From the NCBI RefSeq assembly GCF_003182255.1, contig NZ_QGTQ01000002.1:420767-484766 (forward strand): a stretch of DNA of 64,000 bases, written 5' to 3'. The notes beneath the pieces are model-generated. The model made no database searches, had not been told where the DNA came from, and saw only the letters and a list, made by a program, of their open reading frames with translations. Within the stretch, counting starts at the first letter, position 1, and the number at the start of each line of letters is the position of its first letter. Positions 9,065 to 17,727 of this stretch are shown here, piece after piece. Position numbers and translations under genes: made by a program. The stretch is from Paenibacillus cellulosilyticus. Lineage in GTDB: Bacteria; Bacillota; Bacilli; Paenibacillales; Paenibacillaceae.

Positions 9065-9410
9065 ATAGGGGCTCTGCCCCTTGAACCCCTATTGATTTCT
9101 ATCCTAATGAATTCCCCGCCTAATGAGCTCTACCCGCCTAAGGGATTCTACCCGCCTAAATCAGGAGCTCCACCCACCTAAATCCTCCCTGCAAGGGAGG
9201 ACCCCAGCGGAACTCCCGTCCCCTGGACCCCGGAAGGGGGAACGTGGGAGAAGCAGAGGCGCAAACGCGTACTGGGGTGGTGGGAATCGCGTGCCCCTGT
9301 GGGGCAGAGCTTAATTTTTATGCGCACCTAAACCCTGGCATGCGGTACGTAGGATAGAGTGCGATTTGCGTACTTGGGTGGTGGGAGTCGTGTGCCCTTT
9401 GGGCGCTTGC
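9065..9410. repeat. GC-rich intergenic repeat, copy B
   Basis: This matches copy A: CACCCACCTAAATCCTCCCT, CCTCCCTGCAAGGGAGG, CCCCTGGACCCCGGAAGGGG and CGCGTGCCCCTGTGGGGC. A related sub-unit (GCGTACTGGGGTGGTGGGA then TCGCGTGCCCC) appears at about 9267 and again, degenerate, about 100 bases on at 9367. The rest of the 9039-9604 gap (9411-9604) holds nothing I recognise. Confidence 0.75.
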
Positions 9411-9604
9411 GCAAGCATTCGAGAAATTAAAGTAATGCTTGGTGAAATCCCAGTTCCACAGGTGCTGACGTATAGATTTTGAGTTTCGACCAGAGGATTC
9501 ACAACCATTGTACAGAAGATCGAAGCCAGAATACTCGTCTCATTTTGAACATTATCAAAATGTTATGAAACAGGTCAAGCGAATACATCCCATATAATGT
9601 AAAC

Positions 9605-9640
9605 GAAAAAGCCGATTTTCCTGTTTGGGAAGACCGGCTT
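9605..9640 (-). terminator. Terminator after the cyclotransferase-like gene
   Basis: On the minus strand an imperfect stem (AAGCCGGTCTTCCC paired with GGAAAATCGGCTT) is followed by TTTTTCG. It lies about 50 bases past the stop codon at 9693. Confidence 0.75.
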
Positions 9641-9692
9641 GTGTGGAGTTAAATGGTGGATGCGGTGGGGAAACACTTGGTGACGATGCTTG

Positions 9693-10109
9693 CTAGGGTC
9701 GACTTCGTCTTTGTTTTGCAGCGTAGTAATCGGGCCAATAAGAAGTGGTGACTGGCGGGCAGCCTCGGTCGGTGTCCCACACGTAGACCCAGCCTTCGAG
9801 ATCGCTCCGCTCCAAATCCCGCACCCAAATCCGTTCGTAGTCGTTCGTCTCTTCCCAGCCGAAAAATTCCTCCAGCTCGTCCAGCGAGGCGAGTGCGGAT
9901 ATCGGGACTGTGATCCACTGGCCTCGAGTAGCAGCACAACGCTGTATAGCAGTCGCATCACGTACTAAAGCTGGATAGGAGCCTGCGTCAACGAGACGAC
10001 CTGCAATCCGGCCGAACTCGGACTGGTGAACGTATCGCTCCACTACATGATGGTTATGCTCGCCTGGCAGCAGCGAGCCGTATATAAAAACACGAATCAT
10101 CGTTTCCAT
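9693..10109 (-). CDS. Gamma-glutamylcyclotransferase-like protein
   Basis: A 138-residue protein of the GGCT/AIG2-like fold. The substrate-binding loop motif VFIYGSLLPGEHNH is at the N-terminus and the LDELEEFFGWEETNDYER segment supplies a likely catalytic Glu. Family members release 5-oxoproline from gamma-glutamyl compounds. It is the last gene of a minus-strand run whose preceding gene, 91 bases upstream, is pxpA, a subunit of the enzyme that opens 5-oxoproline to glutamate. That fit supports the activity, although many family members are uncharacterised. The ATG at 10109 has AAGGAG at a long 14-base spacing; an ATG at 10100 is possible. Confidence 0.82.
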   Translation of the reverse strand: METMIRVFIYGSLLPGEHNHHVVERYVHQSEFGRIAGRLVDAGSYPALVRDATAIQRCAATRGQWITVPISALASLDELEEFFGWEETNDYERIWVRDLERSDLEGWVYVWDTDRGCPPVTTSYWPDYYAAKQRRSRP

Positions 10110-10200
10110 GGCAGCAGCCGAGACTCCTTTTGTATGAGCAAACCTCTAAGAATAGCCAAGCATTTCAAGGATGAGCGACCACGTTTAAGAGGCAGATATT

Positions 10201-10968
10201 TCAGTTGCTTGGCGGTTGAATACGAACGTTGGCTGTTTCGAGCGCTTCGCGAATCGCTTTCGCCCACTGTGCGGCGTGTAGACCATCGCCATGCAAGCAG
10301 ATCGTATCTGCCACTACAGGCGCTTCTCCTCCATCCGCTGTCATTGCTTTGGAACGGCACACCATGCTGATCGCCTGCGCAATCGCAGATTCAGTCTGGT
10401 CTAGCATCGCATTGGGTTGGGATCGAGGCGTCAGCTTTCCGTTCGGCTGATACGTCCGATCCGCGAACGTTTCGGATACGACACGCAGTCCCTCTGCATG
10501 TCCAGCTTCAAGAAGCAGGCTGCCCGATTGGCCATAAAGCAGCAGCTTGCTGTCAAGCGTATGGATAGCTCGCGAGATAGCAGCAGCGATTTCCCTGCTG
10601 CTGTTTGCCATATGATAGAGCGCACCGTGCGGCTTTACATGTGCAAGCTGACCGCCTGCTGCATGGACGAAAGCTTGAAGGGCGCCAACTTGATACAGCG
10701 TGTAATCGTACGCCGCTTGCGGCGAGATTGCCATCTCGCGTCGGCCGAAACCTAATCGGTCCGGCAGGCCGGGATGCGCTCCGATTTGCACGCCAGCGGC
10801 GATGCTGCGAGCCACCGCTTCCCGCATCGTATGCGGATCGCCAGCATGCCAGCCGCAAGCAATATTCACGCTCGTTACGTAAGGCAGAAGCGCTTCGTCC
10901 TGTCCGAAGGAATAAGCACCGAAACCTTCGCCGAAGTCAGCGTTTAAGTCAACGGTAAAGCTAGTCAT
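10201..10968 (-). CDS. pxpA: 5-oxoprolinase subunit A (LamB/YcsF family)
   Basis: The 255-residue protein matches the LamB/YcsF family, with DLNADFGEGFGAY near the start, NIACGWHAGDP, IGAHPGLPDRLGFGRR, HVKPHGALYH and ICLHGDG. With PxpB and PxpC it forms the ATP-dependent 5-oxoprolinase that turns 5-oxoproline, a damage product of glutamine, into glutamate. Its partners lie upstream on the same strand at 11577-12638 and 12777-13511, separated by a 608-base gap, so pxpA may have its own promoter. Confidence 0.95.
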   Translation of the reverse strand: MTSFTVDLNADFGEGFGAYSFGQDEALLPYVTSVNIACGWHAGDPHTMREAVARSIAAGVQIGAHPGLPDRLGFGRREMAISPQAAYDYTLYQVGALQAFVHAAGGQLAHVKPHGALYHMANSSREIAAAISRAIHTLDSKLLLYGQSGSLLLEAGHAEGLRVVSETFADRTYQPNGKLTPRSQPNAMLDQTESAIAQAISMVCRSKAMTADGGEAPVVADTICLHGDGLHAAQWAKAIREALETANVRIQPPSN

Positions 10969-11576
10969 TGCGTCACCTCAACGTGTAGGTAATGGTTTGC
11001 TAGAATCGTTTGATTTAAAAAATGGTGCGAACGCAGCGAACTCCGCCATTGATGTTGTTAATTCGGTCGATGCGAATGAATCGATGTGCAACACATATGC
11101 AATTGATAGTGAGTGATGAATTCAGGCTCATTCATAGTGAAGCGAATGATATATCACATTTAATCCGCTTGCGTGCCACGTGGAATTGGCGATGGTCAAA
11201 CGCATATGGCTGCGTCGGAAGAGCTAGTTCGGATTTCTAACGGTTGTCCCAGCGGTTATTACAGGGAAATCAATGCCTTTGCAACACTAACGGTTGCCAG
11301 CGAGGCTATTGAGATCAACTATGGCAAAAATCGCGAATACAGCGTAAATAAGCTTCGTTGCAACCGTTACAGCTTCAGATCGCACATTTAGGCTCGATTA
11401 AGCGCCATTGCAACCGTTAGCGCCGATAGTGTCGTAGCTCGCAGCCACAGCAGGCATAGATTGGAGGAATGACTATATGTGCTTAATGAAAACATTGTGA
11501 CCAACGCAATATCTTGCTCAACTGATAGCATCAAACTAACCTCATGTCATCGTACGTTATAGAAACTAACTAGATG
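10969..11576. other. Gene-free spacer between pxpC and pxpA with paired repeats
   Basis: No credible gene was seen in these 608 bases. TAACGGTTG occurs at 11238 and 11288 (50 apart) and its inverse CAACCGTTA at 11361 and 11411 (again 50 apart). This is a symmetric arrangement of two direct and two inverted copies. The 5' end near 10969 should hold the pxpA promoter, which I could not place. Confidence 0.5.
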
Positions 11577-12638
11577 CTAGGAAGCATCGCGTGGCAAGCG
11601 GCAGCGGATTGCCCATTCCAGCGCGCGGATCGACCTCTCCGTCGCGAGATACAACCCGTGCGCCTCATCGAGTCCGATCGGGCGGAAGGTAATCCAATCG
11701 CCCGGCTTCGCCTGAGCGAGCAGCGGCATATCGACGGCGGCGACATGCGCCAGCTTCGGGTAGCCGCCGGTCGTTTGACAGTCGGCGGCGAGAATGATCG
11801 GCTGGCCGCCGTCGGGCACTTGAATGACGCCAGGGACGATGCCATGCGAAAGCAGCTCGTTCCTGGCGATGCGTTCAAGCGGCGGCGAGCCATCGAGCCG
11901 CACGCCCATTCGGTCGGAAGCGGCCTGCACGCGATAGCGGCCGCTGTAGAACGCTGCACGGGCAGCTTCGCTGTACTGCCCGTGCTCGCTGCCTGGCATC
12001 ACGCGCAGCTCGATGCCAGCTTCGCTTGCGCCGCCGTAAGCCTGCGGCGGCGCGTACCAGGCCGCCCATCCATGCGGGCGGCCTTCGCCTTCGGCGACGG
12101 CGGCGCTGCTGCGCTTAGCCAGCGCCGCGAGCCAAGCGGTCGCCCACGGGGACGGGGCGACCGCCCCTGCGGCCATGCCGCAGGGAACGGCATCGCCGGC
12201 GCGAAGCGGCCGGCCGTCGATGCCGCCAAGACGCGCACGCGCGTCGGTGCTGCGGCTGCCAAGCGCCGCAGCCGTGCCAATGCCGCCGGCGACCGCCACG
12301 TACGCGCGGCAGCCAAGGCGGGCCGCTCCGAAGCGAATCGTCGCGCCCGCCGGCACAAAAACCGGCCGCCACGTCGCAAGCTCGTGGCCGTCGATGTGCG
12401 GCGCCATATCGGCGCCGGTGATCGCGATCAGAAGGTCTTCCTCCGCTCGAAGAACAGGACCTGTCAGCGTAAGCTCCAGTCCTGCTTCCCCCTCCTCATT
12501 GCCGACCAACAGGTTCGCGACGCGAAGCGCATAATCATCCATAGCCCCGCCGCCTGTAAGGCCTGCCGCACGATGTCCGTTTCGCCCGCGATCTTGAACC
12601 GTCGTATACAAGCCAGGCTTTTGTACGATCAAGCTCAT
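11577..12638 (-). CDS. pxpC: 5-oxoprolinase subunit C (KipA family)
   Basis: A 353-residue biotin-dependent-carboxyltransferase-like protein of the KipA/PxpC family. It starts VQKPGLYTTVQDRGR, followed by GLTGGGAMDDYALRVAN and a C-terminal GVIQVPDGGQPIILAADCQTTGGYPK region (quoted here only as landmarks: VPDGGQPI and TTGGYPK). It works with PxpA and PxpB to hydrolyse 5-oxoproline. The middle of the gene, about 12030-12400, is much richer in G and C than its neighbours and codes for an Ala/Arg/Gly-rich stretch; the frame stays open. It follows pxpB by 138 bases. Confidence 0.94.
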   Translation of the reverse strand: MSLIVQKPGLYTTVQDRGRNGHRAAGLTGGGAMDDYALRVANLLVGNEEGEAGLELTLTGPVLRAEEDLLIAITGADMAPHIDGHELATWRPVFVPAGATIRFGAARLGCRAYVAVAGGIGTAAALGSRSTDARARLGGIDGRPLRAGDAVPCGMAAGAVAPSPWATAWLAALAKRSSAAVAEGEGRPHGWAAWYAPPQAYGGASEAGIELRVMPGSEHGQYSEAARAAFYSGRYRVQAASDRMGVRLDGSPPLERIARNELLSHGIVPGVIQVPDGGQPIILAADCQTTGGYPKLAHVAAVDMPLLAQAKPGDWITFRPIGLDEAHGLYLATERSIRALEWAIRCRLPRDAS

Positions 12639-12776
12639 GCGCTGGCACCTCCTTTTGCAATGTGTTCAACCGACCTTATCTCTTTCATGTTTCTTTGTTT
12701 ACCGTGTTCCCTGCTCCTTCAACCGTCACGAGGCTTGAACGCCGACTTTGACCGCTAGGTTATCAACCGCCAACAA

Positions 12777-13511
12777 TCAGCGCTCTCTAGCTGCCGCTTC
12801 CTCTGCTTCCAGCGCAAGAAACCGCTCTTCATCTATCGGAACGAATCGAACGATATCCCCGGCCCGCAGCAGCGCCGGTTCCGTCTTGTCCGCATCGAAC
12901 AGCCGAAGCGGTGTCCGACCGATCAACTGCCAACCACCAGGCACGTCAAGCGGGTAAATGCCCGTCTGCCCGCCGCCGATTGCGACCGAACCGGCAGGGA
13001 CGCGAGCGCGAGGATTGTCTCGTCTAGGCTGTGCAAGCTGAGCTGGTAAGCCAGCTAGATACGGAAACCCAGGTACAAAACCAACCAACGCAACGGTGTA
13101 TGCCCCCGCTGCATGCGCCTGTACAAACTGCTCTACACGCATCCCGCTCCGTTCGGCAGATTGCTCCAGATCAGGGCCAAATTCACCGCCATAACAGACC
13201 GGAACATCCATCCATCGAGCGGTCTGCTCAGAACGATTGCCCACCGATTCCAGCAGCCCTTGCACAGTACGCACCGCCATCTCATAGACCGTCAAACCGT
13301 TCCTCTGCGCTGCTAGCTTCCATACATGGATAGGATCATACATAATCGTCAAAGTTGTATAAGCTGGGATGAGATCTATAATCCACGGCACGTTCGCCTG
13401 CCGGAGCCAATCCGCCGCCGCCCCGACCTGTACCCAGCTGTCGCCGGCCGCTTCCACGGACAACTCTGCAACAAGCGCCCGATCGCCGAGCGGCGATATC
13501 GTCCAGTTCAT
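12777..13511 (-). CDS. pxpB: 5-oxoprolinase subunit B (KipI family)
   Basis: This 244-residue KipI/PxpB protein begins MNWTISPLGDRALVAEL and contains DVPVCYGGEFGPDL, ALVGFVPGFPYLAGL, PRARVPAGSVAIGG and TGIYPLDVPGGWQLIGRTP, all typical. Known role: subunit of 5-oxoprolinase; in Bacillus, KipI also inhibits the sporulation kinase KinA. Two adjacent ATG codons (13514 and 13511) follow GGAGG; the second has the better spacing of 7 bases. It is the first gene of the pxpB-pxpC run. Confidence 0.94.
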   Translation of the reverse strand: MNWTISPLGDRALVAELSVEAAGDSWVQVGAAADWLRQANVPWIIDLIPAYTTLTIMYDPIHVWKLAAQRNGLTVYEMAVRTVQGLLESVGNRSEQTARWMDVPVCYGGEFGPDLEQSAERSGMRVEQFVQAHAAGAYTVALVGFVPGFPYLAGLPAQLAQPRRDNPRARVPAGSVAIGGGQTGIYPLDVPGGWQLIGRTPLRLFDADKTEPALLRAGDIVRFVPIDEERFLALEAEEAAARER

Positions 13512-13545
13512 CATGCTTCCTCCGTTCTCTCTCCCTACTTCTTCT

Positions 13546-13665
13546 AGAGGTCGTTCAAAAACTTCCGGTTCTCACGTAGCACTTCACTACGCTCCGATCC
13601 TCACTCCTTGCTTCATCCAACCTTCTCGGTGCTGACAACCGGACTTTGTAAACACGCACTTCTAT
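13546..13665. repeat. MITE-like element, copy 2 (upstream of pxpB)
   Basis: It runs from AGAGGTCGTTCAAAAACTTC to ACAACCGGACTTTGTAAACA. The segment CCTTCTCGGTGCTGACAACC matches the copy at 49392-49612 in the same orientation. The right end is diverged (TTTGTAAAC for TTTTTGAAC). It sits just upstream of pxpB. Confidence 0.65.
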
Positions 13666-13784
13666 TATGGTGATGCCGAAAGCGTATTTTCAACTATAAA
13701 AACAAAACGCCTGCGCACAGCCCCCCCTTCTAGAAGGTCGCTATACACAAGCGTTATGTTGTGAACCAGCCTAATACTGCATTA

Positions 13785-13819
13785 GCCTTCTGCCTTCTGC
13801 CTTATGCCTTATGCCTTCT
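13785..13819. repeat. Heptamer microsatellite
   Basis: Five perfect copies of GCCTTMT (GCCTTCT or GCCTTAT) are followed by degenerate copies up to the stop codon of the VWA gene at 13847. It is outside any gene as read here. Confidence 0.75.
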
Positions 13820-13846
13820 GCTTCTTGCTTTATTCTTGCTTCATTC

Positions 13847-15172
13847 CTACTGCCCCTGCACATAACGATTAATGACATCGACCATCAGATCATTCAACGC
13901 CCGCACCTCATACTCGCCAACAGCAGGCTTCAGATGCTCATTCCCAACACCGCTGTGATCCGTTAGGAAAATGTACGTTCCGCCCGTTGCGACCGCCATA
14001 TACCGGAGCAAATGCTCCGTTGGAATGTCGACGCCGCTTGATGCGATCGGAATTATTCGTATACCTTTGTCAGCGGCGAGCGCCGTCAGCTCCTGCATTT
14101 TCTTTATAATCGATATCTCATGATGCGGCGGTGCATCCAAGACGAGGAACAGCAGCCTAGTCAATGCCTGCTTGCTCCAGTCATGCTCTTCGATCGCATC
14201 TTCCAGCGCTTCCTCTACTGCCTCCGGCGTATCGCCGCCGCCGAACGCTTCCTGCTTCGCAATTTGCCCGACTGCCTTATCGATATCTTCTGTGAACGGG
14301 AACGAACGAACCGTATAATCATCATGCACATCACGGTAAAAATTCGGGCTGACCCGAATGTTCAACTGGCCCTTGTTCGATTCGCCAACCCGTCTGACGA
14401 CATCCTTCAGCTCAGTCTCCAGAAACTCCAATTCATCCGCCATCGAACCCGTCGTATCGACGACAAGCATGAGGTCAACGAGAGAAGAGACATCACTCGC
14501 TTCGCTGAGCTCGACTTCCAACACACGACCAGATTGTAGATCCACATTCTCGAACTGTTTCTTCTGCTTGCCAGCCGTTACCGTTACCCCATATTTCGCA
14601 TTGCCGCCTTGCTCCTCGAACAAAATCGGGAACAAATACGCCACGCCTGCTGCATTGGTGCGCGCAGTCCAGCCATCCTGCCCATTGCTGCGAGTCAGCG
14701 CAACCTGCGCATCGACTGCCGGCCGCCCGTTCGCGGTTACCTTCACTTCCAGCCGCTGAAAATTATAAAATTGCCAATACGGCCGATAGCGATCGCCTTC
14801 GTATGAAGCCATCAATTCCTTCCACTGGCTCCAGAGCACATTATCGTCCCATTCGCCAGCTGTCAGCGTTCCAGCCGGAATAGCATCATCATTATTGTTG
14901 TTTGTCGCGGAGTCCTCATCGCTTCGAGAATCTTGTGGTTTATCCGTCTTAGATTCGGTTGTTGCCTTGTCCTCAGAAGTGTGTGATCCTCCTGAAGCAG
15001 GTTCACCTAAATCTGCAGCCGCTGTACTATCCGTTGCAGTTGTATCGGTTGTCTTGCTTTCGCTCTCATAGTTTGCGGCCGTATCGTCTCTATCTGATGA
15101 CCCGCAAGCTTGAAGCATCAATACGGCAACGAACATAAGCACAATACCTAATCGCTTTCCGATTGCCATCAT
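13847..15172 (-). CDS. VWA-domain lipoprotein
   Basis: The 441-residue protein has a lipoprotein signal peptide with lipobox LQAC (Cys23), a long Ser/Thr/Asp-rich linker (about 25-110), a beta-rich domain (about 140-215), and a von Willebrand factor A domain (about 230-400) with a DTTGS metal-site motif at Asp239. VWA domains bind proteins through a metal ion at the cell surface; the partner is unknown. The reading frame extends to 15301, but GGGGG lies nine bases before the ATG at 15172 and only this start gives a proper signal peptide. It is transcribed divergently from the small gene at 15289. Confidence 0.87.
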   Translation of the reverse strand: MMAIGKRLGIVLMFVAVLMLQACGSSDRDDTAANYESESKTTDTTATDSTAAADLGEPASGGSHTSEDKATTESKTDKPQDSRSDEDSATNNNNDDAIPAGTLTAGEWDDNVLWSQWKELMASYEGDRYRPYWQFYNFQRLEVKVTANGRPAVDAQVALTRSNGQDGWTARTNAAGVAYLFPILFEEQGGNAKYGVTVTAGKQKKQFENVDLQSGRVLEVELSEASDVSSLVDLMLVVDTTGSMADELEFLETELKDVVRRVGESNKGQLNIRVSPNFYRDVHDDYTVRSFPFTEDIDKAVGQIAKQEAFGGGDTPEAVEEALEDAIEEHDWSKQALTRLLFLVLDAPPHHEISIIKKMQELTALAADKGIRIIPIASSGVDIPTEHLLRYMAVATGGTYIFLTDHSGVGNEHLKPAVGEYEVRALNDLMVDVINRYVQGQ

Positions 15173-15229
15173 ATCCAACATCCCCCTATATATGGTCTGC
15201 ACTAACAGACGCTTCCAGCCAGCAGGATG

Positions 15230-15258
15230 TTGCATGAAATAGCCCGTACTTATACAAT
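15230..15258 (+). promoter_or_regulatory. SigA-type promoter for the 15289 gene
   Basis: TTGCAT (15230-15235) and TACAAT (15253-15258) have a 17-base spacer. An AGAGGAG ribosome site and ATG follow about 30 bases further. Confidence 0.65.
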
Positions 15259-15288
15259 CGATACATCTAGAGAGGAGCTTGAACCATA

Positions 15289-15597
15289 ATGATGGAAACA
15301 ATCGATCTCGTACAAATAACGATCTCCGGCGATGACATCGAAGTAGCCGAGCTGACGTTCAGCGCCGCTCAGCTTGTTATCGTTCAAGAATTTGGTTCCA
15401 AGCAATGGTATGTCGACACAACTGATGCCGGACCATCCGAGCTGCTCGATCATTATTACGTCAGTGATAATATTGCCGTCCAGATGACGGCACGAACGAA
15501 CGATGGCCGCACCTATAGCGGAACAGCCTATGTCCATGCCAATGTCCCTTGCCAAGCCTGCGTCCTTCGCGGTGATGGAGAACTCACTGAGGCTTAA
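15289..15597 (+). CDS. Small protein of unknown function
   Basis: A 102-residue acidic soluble protein (starts MMETIDLVQITISGDDIEVA, ends GDGELTEA) with no family I recognise. It has predicted alternating strands (VQITISG, AELTFS, LVIVQEF, IAVQMTAR, SGTAYVHA) and a CQAC motif near the C-terminus that could bind metal or form a disulfide. Support for it being a real gene comes from the AGAGGAG ribosome site, a good promoter at 15230-15258, and a strong terminator at 15629-15667. It is divergent from the VWA lipoprotein. Confidence 0.7.
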   Translation: MMETIDLVQITISGDDIEVAELTFSAAQLVIVQEFGSKQWYVDTTDAGPSELLDHYYVSDNIAVQMTARTNDGRTYSGTAYVHANVPCQACVLRGDGELTEA

Positions 15598-15628
15598 ACA
15601 TTGCTCGAAACCATTTATACCAACAGCA

Positions 15629-15667
15629 AGCAAACAGCCGCATCCTTATAAGGACGCGGCTGTTTGC
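15629..15667. terminator. Bidirectional terminator
   Basis: Arms AGCAAACAGCCGC and GCGGCTGTTTGCT, extended by TCCTTATAAGGA, form a long stem with one mismatch. It separates the convergent genes ending at 15597 (plus) and 15667 (minus). Confidence 0.85.
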
Positions 15668-16029
15668 TATGATTTGCTTGGCTGTACGAACTGCTGATCT
15701 TGATTTTGAATATGAGTCAAATAATGAGTACCGAAATCACACAGCTGCAGAAGCGCCGGCATTAGCTGAAGTCCCAGCTCTGTCAGCATATACTCCACCT
15801 TAGGCGGTACTACTGCATATACCTTCCGATGAATAAGCCCGCTCGCTTCAAGCTCCCTAAGCTGGATCGTCAATACCTTCGGTGTTATTTCAGGGATAAG
15901 CTTCTGCATTTCATTATACCGCCGTGTATGGGATGCCAATAAGCTTAGAACCGGAATTTTCCACTTGCCGCTGATTAGTTCGAGCGTTACTTCCGATGTG
16001 CAGCTGTAGCCTGAAGTCTTCAGCTTCAT
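15667..16029 (-). CDS. HxlR/DUF24-family transcriptional regulator
   Basis: A 120-residue winged helix-turn-helix repressor of the HxlR (DUF24) family: C-TSEVTLELISGKWKIPVLS at the start, then RYNEMQKLIPEITPKVLTIQ and LRELEASGLIHRKVY, VEYMLTELG. The N-terminal Cys10 matches the redox- or electrophile-sensing cysteine of YodB, HypR and CatR, so a thiol-stress role is possible. The ATG at 16029 has a GGGGG ribosome site 11 bases before it; the ATG at 16047 has none. An inverted repeat overlaps its promoter (16049-16085), suggesting autorepression. The gene is divergent from the unrecognised gene at 16276, a likely target. Confidence 0.9.
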   Translation of the reverse strand: MKLKTSGYSCTSEVTLELISGKWKIPVLSLLASHTRRYNEMQKLIPEITPKVLTIQLRELEASGLIHRKVYAVVPPKVEYMLTELGLQLMPALLQLCDFGTHYLTHIQNQDQQFVQPSKS

Positions 16030-16048
16030 TGTATACAACACCCCCATA

Positions 16049-16085
16049 TCGTAGGAACCAAGTATTATACTGTTATTTACTACGA
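16049..16085. promoter_or_regulatory. Candidate HxlR operator around a -10 box
   Basis: TCGTAGGAA (16049-16057) and TTACTACGA (16077-16085) form a 9-bp inverted repeat with one mismatch. They flank TATAAT on the minus strand (plus 16064-16069). The GTAG/CTAC core resembles sites bound by YodB-type regulators. The -35 box is weak. Confidence 0.5.
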
Positions 16086-16275
16086 ATTATACTTCTCTAA
16101 CGCCTCTTCCTCAAGACGCTCCCACTTCCTAATTCCACTAGCACAGGGCGTACAGCTTCAGTTTCTTTCGACATAGTCACTTTCCTAAAGGATACTCCCA
16201 TTCCTTAAAGTGCGTACTATTCATGAATCTCCCCGATTGCTATTCTAGAAAAAACTGAAAGCGAGGTACCTTACA

Positions 16276-17724
16276 ATGACACCATATCGCGCAGCAATAG
16301 GCGAGCAGCACATCGTGTGGGGAAATCAAATCAATGTTGATCAGCTTGCAGCCGACAATCCTCCTGCAGACAGCTTACAACTATCGCATCAAGGAGAATG
16401 TGACTGGGATTTGCAGCCCGGTATCTATTATGCAAAAGATATCGTTCGTGAACTAGACACGCTTCTTGAGGTCATCTCGATCCGACTCGGCGATGCCGCG
16501 GACCCGGAAGCGCTGCACCGCAATATTGAAGCAAGTCTAGCCATATCCGGTCGTGAATCAGTCCTCTCCCTCGCTTCAGCCGACAGTGAAGTTACATCTC
16601 GGACTGAACTCTCGAAGCAAGCGGACTTAATCGGCAGACGATTAGCCGACTGGGCGCGTGAGTTCAGCTCTCAGCAATGGGCGCGCAGCCGCTGCAGCGC
16701 TGAGGCGTTGAGCAGTCTATTGATCAGAAGCCGCTGTGACCATCATTTGTGGACGCCGCGAGTGACCGATCTTCTGATGGGTCCATTAGGCGGGCCTATT
16801 GTCATGCAGCTATTCAACGAATATTTGCATCAAATCGTCCTGCTGCGCGATGCTCTTCTTCCATTCGACAATTGGGAGGAGGTGCCGATTGAGCTGCGCG
16901 CCGATAGCAGCGGCAAAGGACTGCGCTATACCGAGCAAGCACGTGCCCAATTTCTTACCGAGCTTCTTGTGAAGCAGGTATCGCATCAATCCATCGTCCG
17001 CTATGCACAAGCCGTGCTCGCCCCTTCGCTCGCCCCTGTCGGATACGGCTTCCAATACCGTCTAGGCACGATCCTGCCGGCCAGCTTAACCAGTAATCTT
17101 GCAACAACAACTAAATACTTGCTTCGCTGGTACCCTGTCTACACAACAGCTTCCAATCGTATCTCGGATCCCATTGAGCAGTTAGCATCTGTCGCATTCG
17201 TCTATGCTTATGACGACTACTATACTGCTCCGAGAAGCCAGATCGGACAAGGAGAACCTACCGTACTCAACGAGCATCAAGCATCTCAGCAAGAGGATGC
17301 TTCATCTGAGGCGCGCCTTCACGCCTTCCATACGGATGGTCAGACGGATCGCGTTCAGCTTCAATACCAGCTGCAGCTTCGCGACACAAACATTGCTGTT
17401 GATCTAGGTCAACTGCTGAGAGGCCATCGATTCGTTTATCATACGGAGCCAAATTCGCAGCATGCTCCATCCCTTGCTGCCATTCAAGAACCTGCCCAGC
17501 CCGTCATCTATTCGGCACAAGAATTATTACAGCAGCCTGGACTTGTCACCTCCGATGCGGGAATTCATCTGATTGAAACAGGCGGCGACCCTCTCATCCA
17601 GCGAGCCGTACTAGGCAAGCTCTATCCGGAAAATGTAATCCTGCTCGATCGGTCGAGCGACGAGCAATTGCATGCTGCTCGTCAATCGGGCAAAGGGTTC
17701 GGCGCCAAATTCCTTCTCCATTAA
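16276..17724 (+). CDS. Unrecognised 482-residue protein
   Basis: I do not recognise this protein. It is soluble, with no signal peptide or membrane helix. The first half is mixed and helical with many Leu/Ala/Gln (for example QADLIGRRLADWAREFSSQQ). The middle has VPIELRADSSGKGLRYTEQA. A region at about 310-365 is rich in acidic residues and Gln. The C-terminal third has strands such as VQLQYQLQLRDTNIAVDL and ends GFGAKFLLH. GCGAGGT lies 8 bases before the ATG. It is divergent from an HxlR regulator, with a possible operator between, and is followed by a bidirectional terminator, so it looks like a real single-gene unit. Confidence 0.75.
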   Translation: MTPYRAAIGEQHIVWGNQINVDQLAADNPPADSLQLSHQGECDWDLQPGIYYAKDIVRELDTLLEVISIRLGDAADPEALHRNIEASLAISGRESVLSLASADSEVTSRTELSKQADLIGRRLADWAREFSSQQWARSRCSAEALSSLLIRSRCDHHLWTPRVTDLLMGPLGGPIVMQLFNEYLHQIVLLRDALLPFDNWEEVPIELRADSSGKGLRYTEQARAQFLTELLVKQVSHQSIVRYAQAVLAPSLAPVGYGFQYRLGTILPASLTSNLATTTKYLLRWYPVYTTASNRISDPIEQLASVAFVYAYDDYYTAPRSQIGQGEPTVLNEHQASQQEDASSEARLHAFHTDGQTDRVQLQYQLQLRDTNIAVDLGQLLRGHRFVYHTEPNSQHAPSLAAIQEPAQPVIYSAQELLQQPGLVTSDAGIHLIETGGDPLIQRAVLGKLYPENVILLDRSSDEQLHAARQSGKGFGAKFLLH

Positions 17725-17727
17725 CCC

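Noticed and set aside
12030-12400. GC-rich segment of pxpC as a foreign insertion
   Set aside because: The frame and family length are intact, so it is more likely a local base bias than an insertion.
11574-12758. Plus-strand frame opposite pxpC
   Set aside because: The high GC content opens several frames here; only the pxpC frame matches a known family.
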